From: Acidobacteriota bacterium
Lineage (GTDB): Bacteria; Acidobacteriota; Thermoanaerobaculia; UBA5066
NCBI GenBank assembly: GCA_016716715.1
Contig: JADJVE010000002.1
Span: 62,001-126,000 of the forward strand
Direction: 5' to 3'
DNA: 64,000 nucleotides
Below, piece by piece: positions 7,828-18,624 of the stretch. Made by a program: the position numbers and the translations under genes. The number at the start of each line of letters is the position of its first letter. Position 1 is the stretch's first letter. Under the pieces are notes generated by a model, which saw nothing but the letters and a program-made list of their open reading frames with translations, searched no databases and was not told the origin of the DNA.

Positions 7828-9906
7828 GCCGAGAAGCCAGGCGTGGCCGACCAGGAAGGTGCCGGACAGGCGAATCCTGTTGCGGCCCGCCTTCAGGAGG
7901 CCCGCCGGAATGCGCAGGGCCGGCTCGTTCCAGCCGGCGGGATTGCCATCCAGGACGGCGTCTTCGATCGGCGCGCCGTTCACGTCGACACGAATCCTGC
8001 CGGCCGGTCCCGCCAGGCGCAGGGCGAGTCGCGCCGGACCCGCGGCGGGCGCGTCGAGGGTGAACGCCGCGCTGCCCTCGATCCCGCGAACGCCGTCGGC
8101 CGCGCGGCGCCCTTCCCTGCAGGCGAGCGTCAGAACGCGGTTCGACGTGAACGTCCCGGCCTCGCGCGGCAGGAAGCGCCACCCGTGAGCCCGCTCGCTC
8201 GCGACGTCCGCGACGTTGATCGCGTCGAGGACCGGAAGCCCACTCGCCCCCGCAGCGCACGGACCCGGTGACGGCTCCAGGCGGGTCCAGTCGATCTCCC
8301 ACAGCGTCAGCGCCCGGCCGATCGTCGGGACGCCGCGCGGCGGGGACGCAAACACCTTCACGATCCGTCCCCGGAAGGGGTCGAGGTGGGCGTCGTCTCC
8401 GTTCTCGTCCCACCGGATCCGGTGCGCGAGGAAGTATCGCGGGCGCTCCTTCCCCTGCCACGAGGCCATGACCTCGAACTTGCTTCCCGCCCAGTCGGCC
8501 CAGAAGACGGTCGACGGAGCCATGGCCGCCGTCGTCAGCCCGTAGAGATCGACGAGCCGGCGCTCCGAGAGGAAGCCGACGATTCCGGCATCGAGGATCG
8601 CCGTGCGTTCGTCCGCGGGAATCCGGTCGCGCATCCACGTCGCGGCGTCGCGGTACTCGATGAAGCCCCTGGCCTCCCGCCCGTATCGCTCGACGAAGTC
8701 CACAGACGTTCGCAGCTGCCACAGGAGCAGGACCGCGGCCGCGAGAGCGAAGAGGACTCCCCGGCCCAGGCGGGGGGCGACCGTTGCGATACGCGACACG
8801 AGGGCGTCGGCTCCCGGAGGAAGAAGCGCGACGAGCCCGACGACGTAGGGAAGGACGTAGCGGAAGTGGTGGCTGGAAGACCCCGAAAGGAACGCGACGG
8901 CCAGGAGCCCGGTGAGGAACCACCCTCCCAGCAGGAGATGCGGGCCCGGCGCGCGCGCGCGGACCTCGCCGCGGAGGCCGTGAGCGAGCGCGAGCGCGAA
9001 CAGCACTCCCGCGAGGGGAGGGAGAAAGACGAGCGCATCGCGGGACGCGAAGCCCGGGGCGCCCCGCGGGAGGAACGAGCCGGAGAGCAGCCCTTCCCCG
9101 ACCGACGCGAGGAAACGCCCCGCCACCTTCGCATGGAAGAGCAGCGAGTACTCCGGGGCGTAGAGCGGGGATTTCGGCCGCGCCGTATCGGGCCCGATCC
9201 GGCCGGTCAGCGCGAGGTTCGCGAGAACGAGCACCACGGGGGCCGCGAACGGGAGCAGCAGCAGCCCGCGCCCGCGAAGGGCGCTGCGCCGCGTCCAGAG
9301 GAGCACGAGGACGCAGAGCGCGAGAGCGCAGAGCATCGCCTCGGGGCGCGAGAAGCCGAGGAGGAGGAGCAGGACGGGAGCGAGGCGCAGGCGTCCGGCT
9401 TCCATCTCCCGGATGAGCGTCTCGGCCGAGAGCAGGAAGAGGAAGACCGTCAGCCCGATCTCCATCCCGCTCAGGATTCCCCAGAGACAAGGCCCCGTCA
9501 CGAGCACGAGGAGCGCCGAGCACAACGCCACGGACGGCCGGCAGGCCCGTCCGACGAGGCGGTGCACGAGGAGGCCGGATCCCGCCAGGAACACGGCGCC
9601 GAGTCCGAACGCGAACAGGGCGAGGGCTTCTCCGCGCAGGCCCGCCAGGGCCGGGAGGACGAGCAACGCGGGATAGAGGAGGGTCGTCATCCCGGTGCTC
9701 GGGGGCTCGCCGGGACCATAGGAGAACGGGTGGCCGTCGGCCGCTCGCGACGCGTACTGGAAGTAGATGTAGGAGTCGTCCAGCGGGAAGATGAAGCTGC
9801 CAACCGCGTCCAGGTCGGATGCGAGGACCGCCCCGGCGAGCGCGGCGGCCACGGCGACGATCAGGACCCGGGTGTACCGGTCCGAGAACCCTTTCCGATC
9901 GAGCAT
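7816..9906 (-). CDS. Polytopic membrane protein, GT-C-type glycosyltransferase-like
   Basis: A 696-residue membrane protein with an N-terminal anchor (about 12-35) and many hydrophobic segments up to about residue 400. A soluble C-terminal part of about 290 residues follows. After the first helix the sequence reads LDDSYIYFQYA...GHPFSYGPGE, the Asp-Asp and following loop pattern seen in GT-C enzymes that use polyprenyl-phosphate sugars (AftB/ArnT/PMT type). The C-terminal domain is beta-rich (RLALRLAGPAGRIRVDVNG) and may bind glycan. A TATACT hexamer lies 8 nt before the ATG, suggesting a leaderless mRNA, divergent from rpsO. Donor and acceptor are unknown. The fold-level call is fairly safe, the activity is inferred. 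Confidence 0.75.
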   Translation of the reverse strand: MLDRKGFSDRYTRVLIVAVAAALAGAVLASDLDAVGSFIFPLDDSYIYFQYASRAADGHPFSYGPGEPPSTGMTTLLYPALLVLPALAGLRGEALALFAFGLGAVFLAGSGLLVHRLVGRACRPSVALCSALLVLVTGPCLWGILSGMEIGLTVFLFLLSAETLIREMEAGRLRLAPVLLLLLGFSRPEAMLCALALCVLVLLWTRRSALRGRGLLLLPFAAPVVLVLANLALTGRIGPDTARPKSPLYAPEYSLLFHAKVAGRFLASVGEGLLSGSFLPRGAPGFASRDALVFLPPLAGVLFALALAHGLRGEVRARAPGPHLLLGGWFLTGLLAVAFLSGSSSHHFRYVLPYVVGLVALLPPGADALVSRIATVAPRLGRGVLFALAAAVLLLWQLRTSVDFVERYGREARGFIEYRDAATWMRDRIPADERTAILDAGIVGFLSERRLVDLYGLTTAAMAPSTVFWADWAGSKFEVMASWQGKERPRYFLAHRIRWDENGDDAHLDPFRGRIVKVFASPPRGVPTIGRALTLWEIDWTRLEPSPGPCAAGASGLPVLDAINVADVASERAHGWRFLPREAGTFTSNRVLTLACREGRRAADGVRGIEGSAAFTLDAPAAGPARLALRLAGPAGRIRVDVNGAPIEDAVLDGNPAGWNEPALRIPAGLLKAGRNRIRLSGTFLVGHAWLLGDAP

Positions 9907-9914
9907 CTTGGGCC

Positions 9915-9920
9915 AGTATA
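9915..9920 (-). promoter_or_regulatory. -10 hexamer of the membrane-protein gene
   Basis: TATACT on the minus strand ends 8 nt before the ATG at 9906, so transcription would begin at or next to the start codon. No ribosome-binding site fits between. One of several leaderless-type promoters in the window. Confidence 0.55.
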
Positions 9921-9961
9921 GGAAGACCGCGGGCCGGGGCCGCGGGCCGGGAACCGCTCGG

Positions 9962-9990
9962 TTGACCCGCCCCGGCCGGTCGGCTAGACT
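9962..9990 (+). promoter_or_regulatory. Sigma-70-type promoter of rpsO
   Basis: TTGACC (9962-9967), a 17-nt spacer, then TAGACT (9985-9990). This is the clearest two-part promoter in the window. The predicted start near 9997 leaves about a 30-nt leader containing GAAGGA (10011-10016) before the rpsO TTG. Confidence 0.75.
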
Positions 9991-10027
9991 CCCCGTTCTG
10001 AAAAATTAGAGAAGGAACGATAAGACA

Positions 10028-10297
10028 TTGGCCCAGCTCACCACGAAGAAGGCGGAAACGATCACGACGTACCGGCGCCACGACAGCGACACGGGTTCGC
10101 CCGAGGTCCAGGTGGCTCTTCTGTCCAAGCGCATTTCCGAGCTGACCGAGCACTTCAAGGCGCACGCCAAGGACCACCATTCCCGGAGGGGCCTCCTCCA
10201 GATGGTCGGCCGGCGCCGCCGCCTGCTCGATTACGTGAAGAAGCGCGACGCGGACCGGTACCGCGCGCTGATCGAGCGCCTCGGACTCCGCAAGTAG
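10028..10297 (+). CDS. rpsO: 30S ribosomal protein S15
   Basis: S15, 89 residues, the normal length, which binds the central domain of 16S rRNA. The conserved stretch HDSDTGSPEVQVALLS...HSRRGLLQMVGRRRRLLDYV is complete. The TTG at 10028 is taken as the start because GAAGGA lies 11 nt upstream and the N-terminus then matches the family. Its own promoter lies just upstream and pnp follows after 108 nt, the usual rpsO-pnp pairing. Confidence 0.97.
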   Translation: MAQLTTKKAETITTYRRHDSDTGSPEVQVALLSKRISELTEHFKAHAKDHHSRRGLLQMVGRRRRLLDYVKKRDADRYRALIERLGLRK

Positions 10298-10405
10298 TCC
10301 TTTTCTTCACGGCAATCGTCCGGCGGCACCTCCCGGCTCGCGCCTTGCGGCCCGAGTGAGACGTGCTTGCCGGCCGGCGCGCCGGGCCACCGAAAGGAAA
10401 TGCCC

Positions 10406-12652
<2,247 letters not shown>

Positions 12653-12671
12653 AGAGAAGACGAAGAGAAGA

Positions 12672-12766
12672 GAAGATTTTCTTAGAAGGTTAATGGGGGG
12701 CCCCGGCGATGCCGGGGCCTTCTTGTCTCGCCTCGCGTCCGCGCCCTCTTCACCTTCTAAGAAATC
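12672..12766. repeat. Inverted-repeat element, copy A (downstream of pnp)
   Basis: Left arm GAAGATTTTCTTAGAAGGT (12672-12690) and right arm CACCTTCTAAGAAATC (12751-12766) are inverted copies of one motif about 95 bp apart. They bracket the GC-rich pnp terminator hairpin. The arms are strikingly AT-rich against the local background. Part of the family described in the findings. Confidence 0.85.
12699..12728 (+). terminator. Rho-independent-type terminator of rpsO-pnp
   Basis: GGCCCCGGC (12699-12707), loop GAT, GCCGGGGCC (12711-12719): a perfect 9-bp GC stem followed by TTCTTGTCT. It lies 47 nt after the pnp stop, inside inverted-repeat element A. Confidence 0.85.
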
Positions 12767-12802
12767 CGAAATCCCCGATCTTCCTTGCGGCCAGCGGTCA
12801 GG

Positions 12803-12808
12803 CACAAT
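12803..12808 (+). promoter_or_regulatory. -10 hexamer, leaderless-type promoter
   Basis: CACAAT ends 6 nt before the ATG at 12815. No Shine-Dalgarno sequence is present, and the spacing matches the other leaderless-type sites in the window. Confidence 0.45.
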
Positions 12809-12814
12809 CCGCCC

Positions 12815-13162
12815 ATGGCCGAACCTTTCGTCGAACTCTGGGGCTTTCCCGATCCGGACATCGAGGCCGTTCGCGGGGTCGTGGAGCGCACGCTCGGCGT
12901 CGCGATGGAGCTCCACGAGAGCGCGTCGATCGGCCCGTACTACCACGCGTCGCTCTGCGGGGCGCACGCCGACCTCGTGCTTCGGCCGAACCTCGACGCG
13001 TCCTTCGACCCGGGGACGGACGATCCGGACGAGTCGCTCGAGGAACCGGACTTTCCCGACTTCGGCAGCCTGCTCTACGTCGAATGGGCGACGCCCGGCC
13101 ACACGTGCCGGCAGTCCGTCGACGCGCTGGGCGCCGAGGCGCAGCTGCTCATCGTCGAGTAA
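12815..13162 (+). CDS. Hypothetical protein, 115 aa
   Basis: A 115-residue soluble, acidic protein beginning MAEPFVELWGFPDPD. I do not recognise a family. It has no signal peptide or membrane segment, and an acidic Asp/Glu/Pro stretch (about 70-85, DPDESLEEPDFPDFG) precedes the C-terminus. The fold is probably small alpha/beta. It could be a small immunity- or adaptor-like protein (SMI1/barstar-like size), but nothing proves this. A CACAAT hexamer 6 nt upstream supports the ATG at 12815 as a leaderless start. A DUF1330 gene follows 13 nt downstream, probably in the same transcript. Confidence 0.7.
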   Translation: MAEPFVELWGFPDPDIEAVRGVVERTLGVAMELHESASIGPYYHASLCGAHADLVLRPNLDASFDPGTDDPDESLEEPDFPDFGSLLYVEWATPGHTCRQSVDALGAEAQLLIVE

Positions 13163-13175
13163 TCACGGAGGCCGC

Positions 13176-13463
13176 ATGCCCGCGTACATCCTCGTCGAGA
13201 TCGACGTCCACGACGCCGGGGGCTTCGAGCGTTACCGCGAGACCGTAATGCCCTCGATCACGGCGTACGGCGGGCGGTTTGTCGTCCGCGGCGGCCTCAT
13301 CGAGACGCTCGAGGGGGACTGGAAGCCCCCGCGCCTCGCGATCCTCGAGTTCCCCGACCACGCTCGCGCTCGCGCCTGGTGGGCTTCGCCGGAATACGCG
13401 GCGCCCAAGGCGCTGCGCCTCGCGACCGCACGCTCGCGGATGATCCTCGTCGACGGAGTCTGA
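13176..13463 (+). CDS. DUF1330 family protein
   Basis: A 95-residue DUF1330 protein (dimeric alpha-beta barrel fold). The pattern AYILVEIDVHDAGGFERY, a central GGRFVVRGG, then LAILEFPDHARARAWWASPEY is characteristic. The conserved Trp-Trp-x-Ser-Pro-Glu-Tyr motif is present. The ATG at 13176 has CGGAGG about 6 nt upstream. The function of the family is not established. It lies between an unknown gene and a secreted amidase. Confidence 0.88.
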   Translation: MPAYILVEIDVHDAGGFERYRETVMPSITAYGGRFVVRGGLIETLEGDWKPPRLAILEFPDHARARAWWASPEYAAPKALRLATARSRMILVDGV

Positions 13464-13468
13464 CCGGC

Positions 13469-14950
13469 TTGGACCCGCGGCGTCTCTCCCGCCGGAGCGT
13501 GCTCGCCGGCATTGCGGGTTCCGGCACCGCGCTCCTGGGCTCGTCGGCGTGCCGGCATTTCCAGAGTCCCCGGAGGGCGCCGGTGAGCGACCCCGCTCAG
13601 CTCGACCTGCGCGACGCGGCCCGCGCGGTGCGGGCGCGCTCACTCTCCCCCGTCGACCTGACGCAGGCGTGTCTCGCGCGCATCGATAGCCTTGATCAGC
13701 GTCTCAATGCGTTCATCACCGTGACTCCCGAGCGGGCGCTCGCCGACGCCCGAGGCGCCGAAGACGAAATCGCGCGGGGAAGCTGGCGCGGTCCGCTGCA
13801 CGGAATTCCGATCGCACTGAAGGACAACATCGACACAGCCGGCGTGCGCACGACGGCCGCGAGCGCTCTCTTCGCGGAGCGCGTGCCCGCCGGGGACGCC
13901 GAAGTCGTCAAACGGCTCAAGGCGTCCGGCGCGGTCCTTCTCGGCAAGCTCAACATGCACGAGCTCGGGATGGGCTCGACGTCCGCCATCGGCCATTTCG
14001 GTCCCGTGCACAACCCCTGGGACCTCGACCGGATCGCCGGCGGCTCCTCCGGAGGGCCCGCCGCGGCCGTCGCCGCCGGCCTCTGCTTCGGGGCCGTTGG
14101 CACGGACACCGGAGGCTCCATCCGGATCCCCGCCGCGTGCTGCGGAATCGTCGGGCTGAAGCCGACCTACGGGGCCGTCAGCACAAAGGGGACGATTTTT
14201 CTCGCGGAGTCACTCGATCACGTCGGCCCGATGTGCCGGACGGTGGCGGACACCGCCCTCATGTTCCGCGCGATGACGGACCATCCGGTGGCGAGCGAGT
14301 TCGACCCGGACGACCCGCTGCCCGTCTCGCGGCTTCGAGTCGGCGTGCTCTCGACCGTGGGCGCTCTGTGCGACAAGCCCGCTGAAGACGAGATTCAGGA
14401 AGCGTTCAACGCCGCCCTCGATGTGATCCGGACGCTCGTCGCCGTGGTCCGCGAAGCCGAGTTGCCGCTGCCCGACCTCGGAATCCTCGTGGAGGCCGAG
14501 GCATACGCCACTCACGCCGCGTCTCTCGAGCAGACTCCGGAACGGTTCGACCCGCGGACGCGAAACGCCTTTCTCGCCGGGAAGGGAATCTCAGAGCCGG
14601 AGACGGCACGCCTTCGCCGCGAAGTCGCACGCCATCGTGCCACGATCCGGGACGCCTTCGAAGGAGCGCGCGCCGATCTCGTCGTCGTGCCCACGCTGAC
14701 ACAGGCACCGCCGCTTCTTCGAGATGCGACCGACCCCTTCGAGTTCCCGTATGCCTGCACGTTCGCTTTCAACGCCGGAGGCCTGCCGTCACTCACCGTG
14801 CCGTGCGGATTCACGCGGTCCGGCCTCCCTGTCGGCCTTCTCGTGAGCGGCCCGCCGCTCGCCGACGCGCGCGTCCTCGCGCTCGCCCACGCGTTCGAGC
14901 GCGCCACAGAATGGCACCGGCGCCGGCCACCTCTCTGGAACCCGGCCTGA
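13469..14950 (+). CDS. Amidase-signature hydrolase with Tat-type lipoprotein signal
   Basis: An amidase-signature enzyme of 493 residues when started at TTG 13469; the N-terminus is then MDPRRLSRRSVLAG. This gives a twin-arginine motif (SRRSVLA) and a hydrophobic stretch ending GSSAC, a plausible lipobox. Catalytic elements are all visible: the Lys in ALKDNID (about 110), GGSSGGPAAAVAAG with the cis-Ser, and GTDTGGSIRIPAA with the nucleophile Ser. It resembles secreted Asp/Glu-tRNA amidotransferase A-like amidases, but no GatB/C lies nearby. The substrate is unknown; export to the periplasm via Tat is inferred. A GGAG lies 11 nt upstream. Confidence 0.88.
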   Translation: MDPRRLSRRSVLAGIAGSGTALLGSSACRHFQSPRRAPVSDPAQLDLRDAARAVRARSLSPVDLTQACLARIDSLDQRLNAFITVTPERALADARGAEDEIARGSWRGPLHGIPIALKDNIDTAGVRTTAASALFAERVPAGDAEVVKRLKASGAVLLGKLNMHELGMGSTSAIGHFGPVHNPWDLDRIAGGSSGGPAAAVAAGLCFGAVGTDTGGSIRIPAACCGIVGLKPTYGAVSTKGTIFLAESLDHVGPMCRTVADTALMFRAMTDHPVASEFDPDDPLPVSRLRVGVLSTVGALCDKPAEDEIQEAFNAALDVIRTLVAVVREAELPLPDLGILVEAEAYATHAASLEQTPERFDPRTRNAFLAGKGISEPETARLRREVARHRATIRDAFEGARADLVVVPTLTQAPPLLRDATDPFEFPYACTFAFNAGGLPSLTVPCGFTRSGLPVGLLVSGPPLADARVLALAHAFERATEWHRRRPPLWNPA

Positions 14951-14996
14951 ACGACGGCGTGGTCGGAGATATCCTCGTCGAGACTTCTGACGCGAC

Positions 14997-15725
14997 ATGA
15001 AGGACCCGACCATCAGCACGAAGCACGACCCTCTAGACGGCGCTCCCGGACCGAGCCCGTGGTACCTGCGCGGAGCGCGACGTCCCGCGCCGGGGTACTC
15101 CTGGAGGACCGCGGGAAATTCCGCGGACACGGGGGGAGTCGTCTCGCTCACGGCGCGCGGCGGTCCGGTGATCCTTCTCGATTTCTACAACTACGCGACG
15201 CTGCTCGGCCCCGATCTCCTTCTCGTCTGGGGACAGGAGAGCCCGAATGCGCGACCGACGGGGCCGGTGTCCCTCGACGTCTTCCGCCTCTCGACCCTTG
15301 AGCGGCTGCCCGGCCCCATCGACGAGGAATGCCGGAACATGCGGCGCGAGGGCGCGCGCCTGCGGTACCGGACACCTCCCGTGGCCCGGGCTTCGATCCC
15401 GACGGCAGAGGCGCCGGAGGGCGCGGTCGACCTTCCCGGGGAGGTCCGTGCCGCCGAGGAGTTTCTGATCCTCTGCCGCTCGTCGCTCACGGCAAGCGGC
15501 GACGCAGAGCAGCCGTGGAATCTCGCTCTCCTCGTCCTGCGGCCGCGCGAGGCGCGCTACGCGCTCCATCCGCAGGACTGGTTCAACTCGGGGGACTTCG
15601 ACTACGGCTACGAGTGGGTCACCCGCGTGGCCCGCGATCCGAGAAGCGGCCGGATCCACGGCGACGGGATCCGGATCGCACCGTTCGTCCTCGACGACAC
15701 GCTCCGGAACCTCTCCCGAGGCTGA
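14997..15725 (+). CDS. Hypothetical protein, 242 aa
   Basis: A 242-residue protein from ATG 14997, with no family recognised. It is soluble, without signal peptide, and rich in Trp/Tyr in the C-terminal half (QDWFNSGDFDYGYEWVTRVARDP). Beta-strand-like segments such as GGPVILLDFYNYATLLGPDLLLVWG suggest a beta-sandwich or propeller-like fold. It lies 46 nt after the amidase, in the same direction, and ends 7 bp before the convergent M28 gene. Codon use matches its neighbours. Confidence 0.7.
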   Translation: MKDPTISTKHDPLDGAPGPSPWYLRGARRPAPGYSWRTAGNSADTGGVVSLTARGGPVILLDFYNYATLLGPDLLLVWGQESPNARPTGPVSLDVFRLSTLERLPGPIDEECRNMRREGARLRYRTPPVARASIPTAEAPEGAVDLPGEVRAAEEFLILCRSSLTASGDAEQPWNLALLVLRPREARYALHPQDWFNSGDFDYGYEWVTRVARDPRSGRIHGDGIRIAPFVLDDTLRNLSRG

Positions 15726-15732
15726 AGGACGC

Positions 15733-17571
15733 CTACTTCGTCGCGTCCGGGCGCGAGCCGAGCGTGACCTCGATCGTCTTCTCGACCGTCTGGCCGTTCT
15801 CGACGCGCTTGACGACGAGGTTCACCTTCTCGCCCGGCTTCTTGCCCTGGAGCGCATAGGTGTAGTCGTAGAGATTTCGCAGCTCCTTGTCGCCGAACTT
15901 CACGATCGTGTCGCCGGCCATGAGTCCCGCCTTCTCCGCGGGCGAGCCGCCCGTGACGCCGGAGAGCTTCACGCCCTTCCCTTCCTCGGAGAAGTCCGGG
16001 ATTCCGCCGACCCACACACGGAAACTGCGCGAGCCGCCGCCGGCGGGCGTGCCACCCTTCACCTCGACGTAGGCGATGCGCTCCGGCGCCGAAGCCACCG
16101 CGACGACGATCGGCTCCATGAGCTTCACGACGCGGACGATGCCCTCCGGGTCGATGCGGTCGGCCGTGTCGGAGGGTTTGTGGTAGTCGCCGTGCGCGCC
16201 GGTGAAGGCAAAGAGAACGGGCTTCTTCGCCGCGTAGAACGGCGAGTGGTCGGACGGGCCGAATCCCCCGTCGAGGAGAGCAAGCTTGAGGTTCGCGTCC
16301 TTGTTGGACGCTTCGACGAATCCCTTCCAGGCGGGCGAGGTGCCCACGCCCTGCACGTCGAGCTTGCTCTCGCGCAGGCGGCCGACCATGTCGAGGTTGA
16401 ACATCGCGACGACCGAATCCCACGGGACGGTCGGGTTCTTCGTGAAGTGGAGGGAGCCCAGCGTGCCGAGCTCCTCCGCCGCGAAGGAGATGAAGAGGAC
16501 CGAACGCGGAAGCGTGGAGCGCTTCGCGGCGAGGTCCCGCGCCGTCTCGAGGAGCGCCGCGACACCGGAGGCGTTGTCGTCAGCGCCGTGGTGGATCTGA
16601 GGTCCGCTCGCCGAAGCGAGCGACGTCGTTCCACCGAGCCCGAGGTGGTCCCAGTGCGCGCCGACGATCACGACCTCGCCGCTCTTCGCGGGGTCGGCGC
16701 CCTTCAGGAGGCCGATGACGTTGGCGGACCTGACGCGGCGGGGCGTGACGTCGACGTTCACGCCGGCCCGGGCGCCCGCGACGGCGAACGACGCAGGCTT
16801 CTTCGCGTCGTCGATGGCCTTCTGCGCGGCCTCGAGCGTCTTGCCCGAACCGGCGAGGAGAGCCTCGGCGACGGGCCGGCGGACGGAGACCGCGACGATT
16901 CCGGCGTCCGAGAACGCGGCGTCCGTGCGCAGCGCGATCAGGTCGTCCGTCACGTCCTTCGTGAGCGGGCCCGCCACCACCAGCATGGCCTTCGCGCCCT
17001 TCTCGCGCGCGACGGCCGCCTTGAACCGCAGCGCCGCGAACGGCGAGAACGTGGACTTCTCGTCGTCGCCGTCCGGGCTGTAGCGCAGGACGAGGACGAC
17101 CTTGTCCTTCACGTCGAGCCCGGCATAGTCGTCGTACCCGAGGTCCTTGGCGACGATGCCGTAGCCCGCGAAGACGACGTCGCCCTCGGCGAGGCCCGCG
17201 GCCGAGAACGCGAGCGGGCGGAAGTCGTTGCCGGCGGTCCAGGCCTTCTTCGTCCCGGCAGCCGTCTCGAGGCGGTTCTTCGGGCCGAGGTCGACGCCGT
17301 CGATGAAGTCGAAGGGCTGCATCCAGGCGCCGTTCGGGCCGGCGGGGGAGAGGCCGATCTTCTTGAACTGCTCGGCCACCCAGGCGGCGGCGCGGTCGCC
17401 CTCCAGCGTGCCCGAACGACGGCCCTTGAGGTCGTCGGAGGCGAGGAAGGCGACGTCGGCCTGCACGCGGGCGGCCGCGGGCGACAGGACCGGCGCCGGC
17501 GAAGGCTGCGCGAGAAGGCGGACGGAAAGGGCGAGGAGCGCGAGCGGGGCGACGACGCGGAACGTCTTCAT
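15733..17571 (-). CDS. Secreted M28 zinc aminopeptidase with PA insert and C-terminal PDZ domain
   Basis: A 612-residue exported M28 peptidase. A signal peptide (MKTFRVVAPLALLALSVRLLAQ) is followed by an N-terminal cap, a PA-like domain (about 150-270), the catalytic M28 domain, and a PDZ domain near the C-terminus (VTGGSPAEKAGLMAGDTIVKFGD). Zinc ligands and catalytic residues are visible: HWDHLG, HHGADDNASG, FAAEELG, NLDMVGR and SDHSPF. M28-PDZ enzymes release N-terminal amino acids from peptides in the periplasm or outside the cell. The ATG at 17571 is chosen because the signal peptide begins there; longer in-frame extensions are shadows. It is divergent from the RsbRD_N-like gene. Confidence 0.93.
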   Translation of the reverse strand: MKTFRVVAPLALLALSVRLLAQPSPAPVLSPAAARVQADVAFLASDDLKGRRSGTLEGDRAAAWVAEQFKKIGLSPAGPNGAWMQPFDFIDGVDLGPKNRLETAAGTKKAWTAGNDFRPLAFSAAGLAEGDVVFAGYGIVAKDLGYDDYAGLDVKDKVVLVLRYSPDGDDEKSTFSPFAALRFKAAVAREKGAKAMLVVAGPLTKDVTDDLIALRTDAAFSDAGIVAVSVRRPVAEALLAGSGKTLEAAQKAIDDAKKPASFAVAGARAGVNVDVTPRRVRSANVIGLLKGADPAKSGEVVIVGAHWDHLGLGGTTSLASASGPQIHHGADDNASGVAALLETARDLAAKRSTLPRSVLFISFAAEELGTLGSLHFTKNPTVPWDSVVAMFNLDMVGRLRESKLDVQGVGTSPAWKGFVEASNKDANLKLALLDGGFGPSDHSPFYAAKKPVLFAFTGAHGDYHKPSDTADRIDPEGIVRVVKLMEPIVVAVASAPERIAYVEVKGGTPAGGGSRSFRVWVGGIPDFSEEGKGVKLSGVTGGSPAEKAGLMAGDTIVKFGDKELRNLYDYTYALQGKKPGEKVNLVVKRVENGQTVEKTIEVTLGSRPDATK

Positions 17572-17688
17572 CCGAAGATCTTTACCACGGAATTCGCGGT
17601 GCCGCGATAGAGCAGCCGCACTCCGGGCGCGCGCGGCGCAGGCGGACCTATGTTTGGGAGGATGATGTCGTCGAGGAAGGAAACGTCG

Positions 17689-18144
17689 ATGGAACTCCCC
17701 CGGTTGCTCGAGGAAACGCGCGCGGAGGCGGTCGCGGACGCGATTCAGGGCCTCTCCCGTGCCACGCTGCCCCATTACACCGCCAGCCGGGCCGAGCAGA
17801 ACCGCGATCGGCTGGCGAAGCTCTACGATCTGACGGCTGCCTGCGTCGCTACGCGGACGCTGCTCCCGATGATCGAGTACGCGCAGGGCGTCGCCCGTGA
17901 GCGCTACAAGGACGGCTTCGGCCTCGAAGAAGTCCACACGGCCTTCAATCTGCTCGAGGAAGTCATCTGGCGGCGGATCACGGCCCGCATGGAGCCGCTC
18001 GAGTACCCCGAGGCGTTCGGGCTCATCAGCACGGTGCTCGGCGCGGGCAAGCAGGCGCTCGCCATCGAGTACGTCGCCCTCGTGAGCCAGAGCCGCGACG
18101 TCCACTCGCTGGACCTCACGGCGCTCTTCAAGGGCACGACGTAG
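17689..18144 (+). CDS. RsbRD_N-like helical protein
   Basis: A 151-residue all-helical protein starting at ATG 17689, preceded by GAGGAAGGA with 7-8 nt spacing; an upstream in-frame ATG (17650) has no such site. The pattern LLEETRAEAVADAI...LAKLYDLTAACVATR...YAQGVARERYKDGFGLEEVHTAFNLLEEVIWRRI fits the N-terminal domain of RsbR-type stressosome co-antagonists (RsbRD_N). In those proteins the domain precedes a STAS domain, which is absent here. The gene may be a standalone sensory helical bundle. No rsbS, rsbT or STAS gene is nearby, so a role in general stress signalling is only suggested. Confidence 0.7.
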   Translation: MELPRLLEETRAEAVADAIQGLSRATLPHYTASRAEQNRDRLAKLYDLTAACVATRTLLPMIEYAQGVARERYKDGFGLEEVHTAFNLLEEVIWRRITARMEPLEYPEAFGLISTVLGAGKQALAIEYVALVSQSRDVHSLDLTALFKGTT

Positions 18145-18156
18145 GAGCGCGCCCGC

Positions 18157-18624
18157 GTGTCGCGCGTCCCGGCGTCGGTGAACGAGTTCCTGCGGGGCAA
18201 ACGCTTCGCCGTCGCGGGCGTTTCGCGCGATGGGAACCTGCCTGCCAATGCGATCTTCAGGAAGCTGAAGGCCTCCGGTTTCGACGTGGTCCCCGTGAAC
18301 CCGAACGCGGAGACGGTCGAGGGCGTTCCCTGCTACCCGAATCTCGCGGCCGTTCCGGGCCCCGTCGACGGCCTCGTGATCGCCGCGCATCCCGACGTCG
18401 CCGCGGGCCTCGTGAAGCAGGCGGCCGCGCGCGGCGTGAAGAACGTCTGGTTCCACCGTTCGTTCGGCGAGGGGAGCGTCTCGGGCGCGGCTCTCGACGC
18501 GTGCCGCACCGCCGGCATCACGCCGATCGTGGGTGGATGCCCGCTCATGTACTGCGCCCCGGTGGACGTCGCGCACCGCTGCTTCCGGTGGTGGCTCGGC
18601 TTCAAGGGCCGCCTGCCCGCGTGA
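18157..18624 (+). CDS. CoA-binding domain protein (YccU-like)
   Basis: A 155-residue CoA_binding_2 protein with a Rossmann-type fold. It contains KRFAVAGVSRDGNLPANAIFRKLKASGFDVVPVNPNAETVEGVPCYPNLAAVP in several conserved blocks, then GVKNVWFHRSFGEGS and CPLMYCAP. The family is related to the nucleotide-binding domain of succinyl-CoA and acyl-CoA synthetases and binds CoA in vitro; its physiological role is poorly known. The GTG at 18157 lies 13 nt after the preceding gene, and the stop overlaps the next start (GTGA). Confidence 0.88.
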   Translation: MSRVPASVNEFLRGKRFAVAGVSRDGNLPANAIFRKLKASGFDVVPVNPNAETVEGVPCYPNLAAVPGPVDGLVIAAHPDVAAGLVKQAAARGVKNVWFHRSFGEGSVSGAALDACRTAGITPIVGGCPLMYCAPVDVAHRCFRWWLGFKGRLPA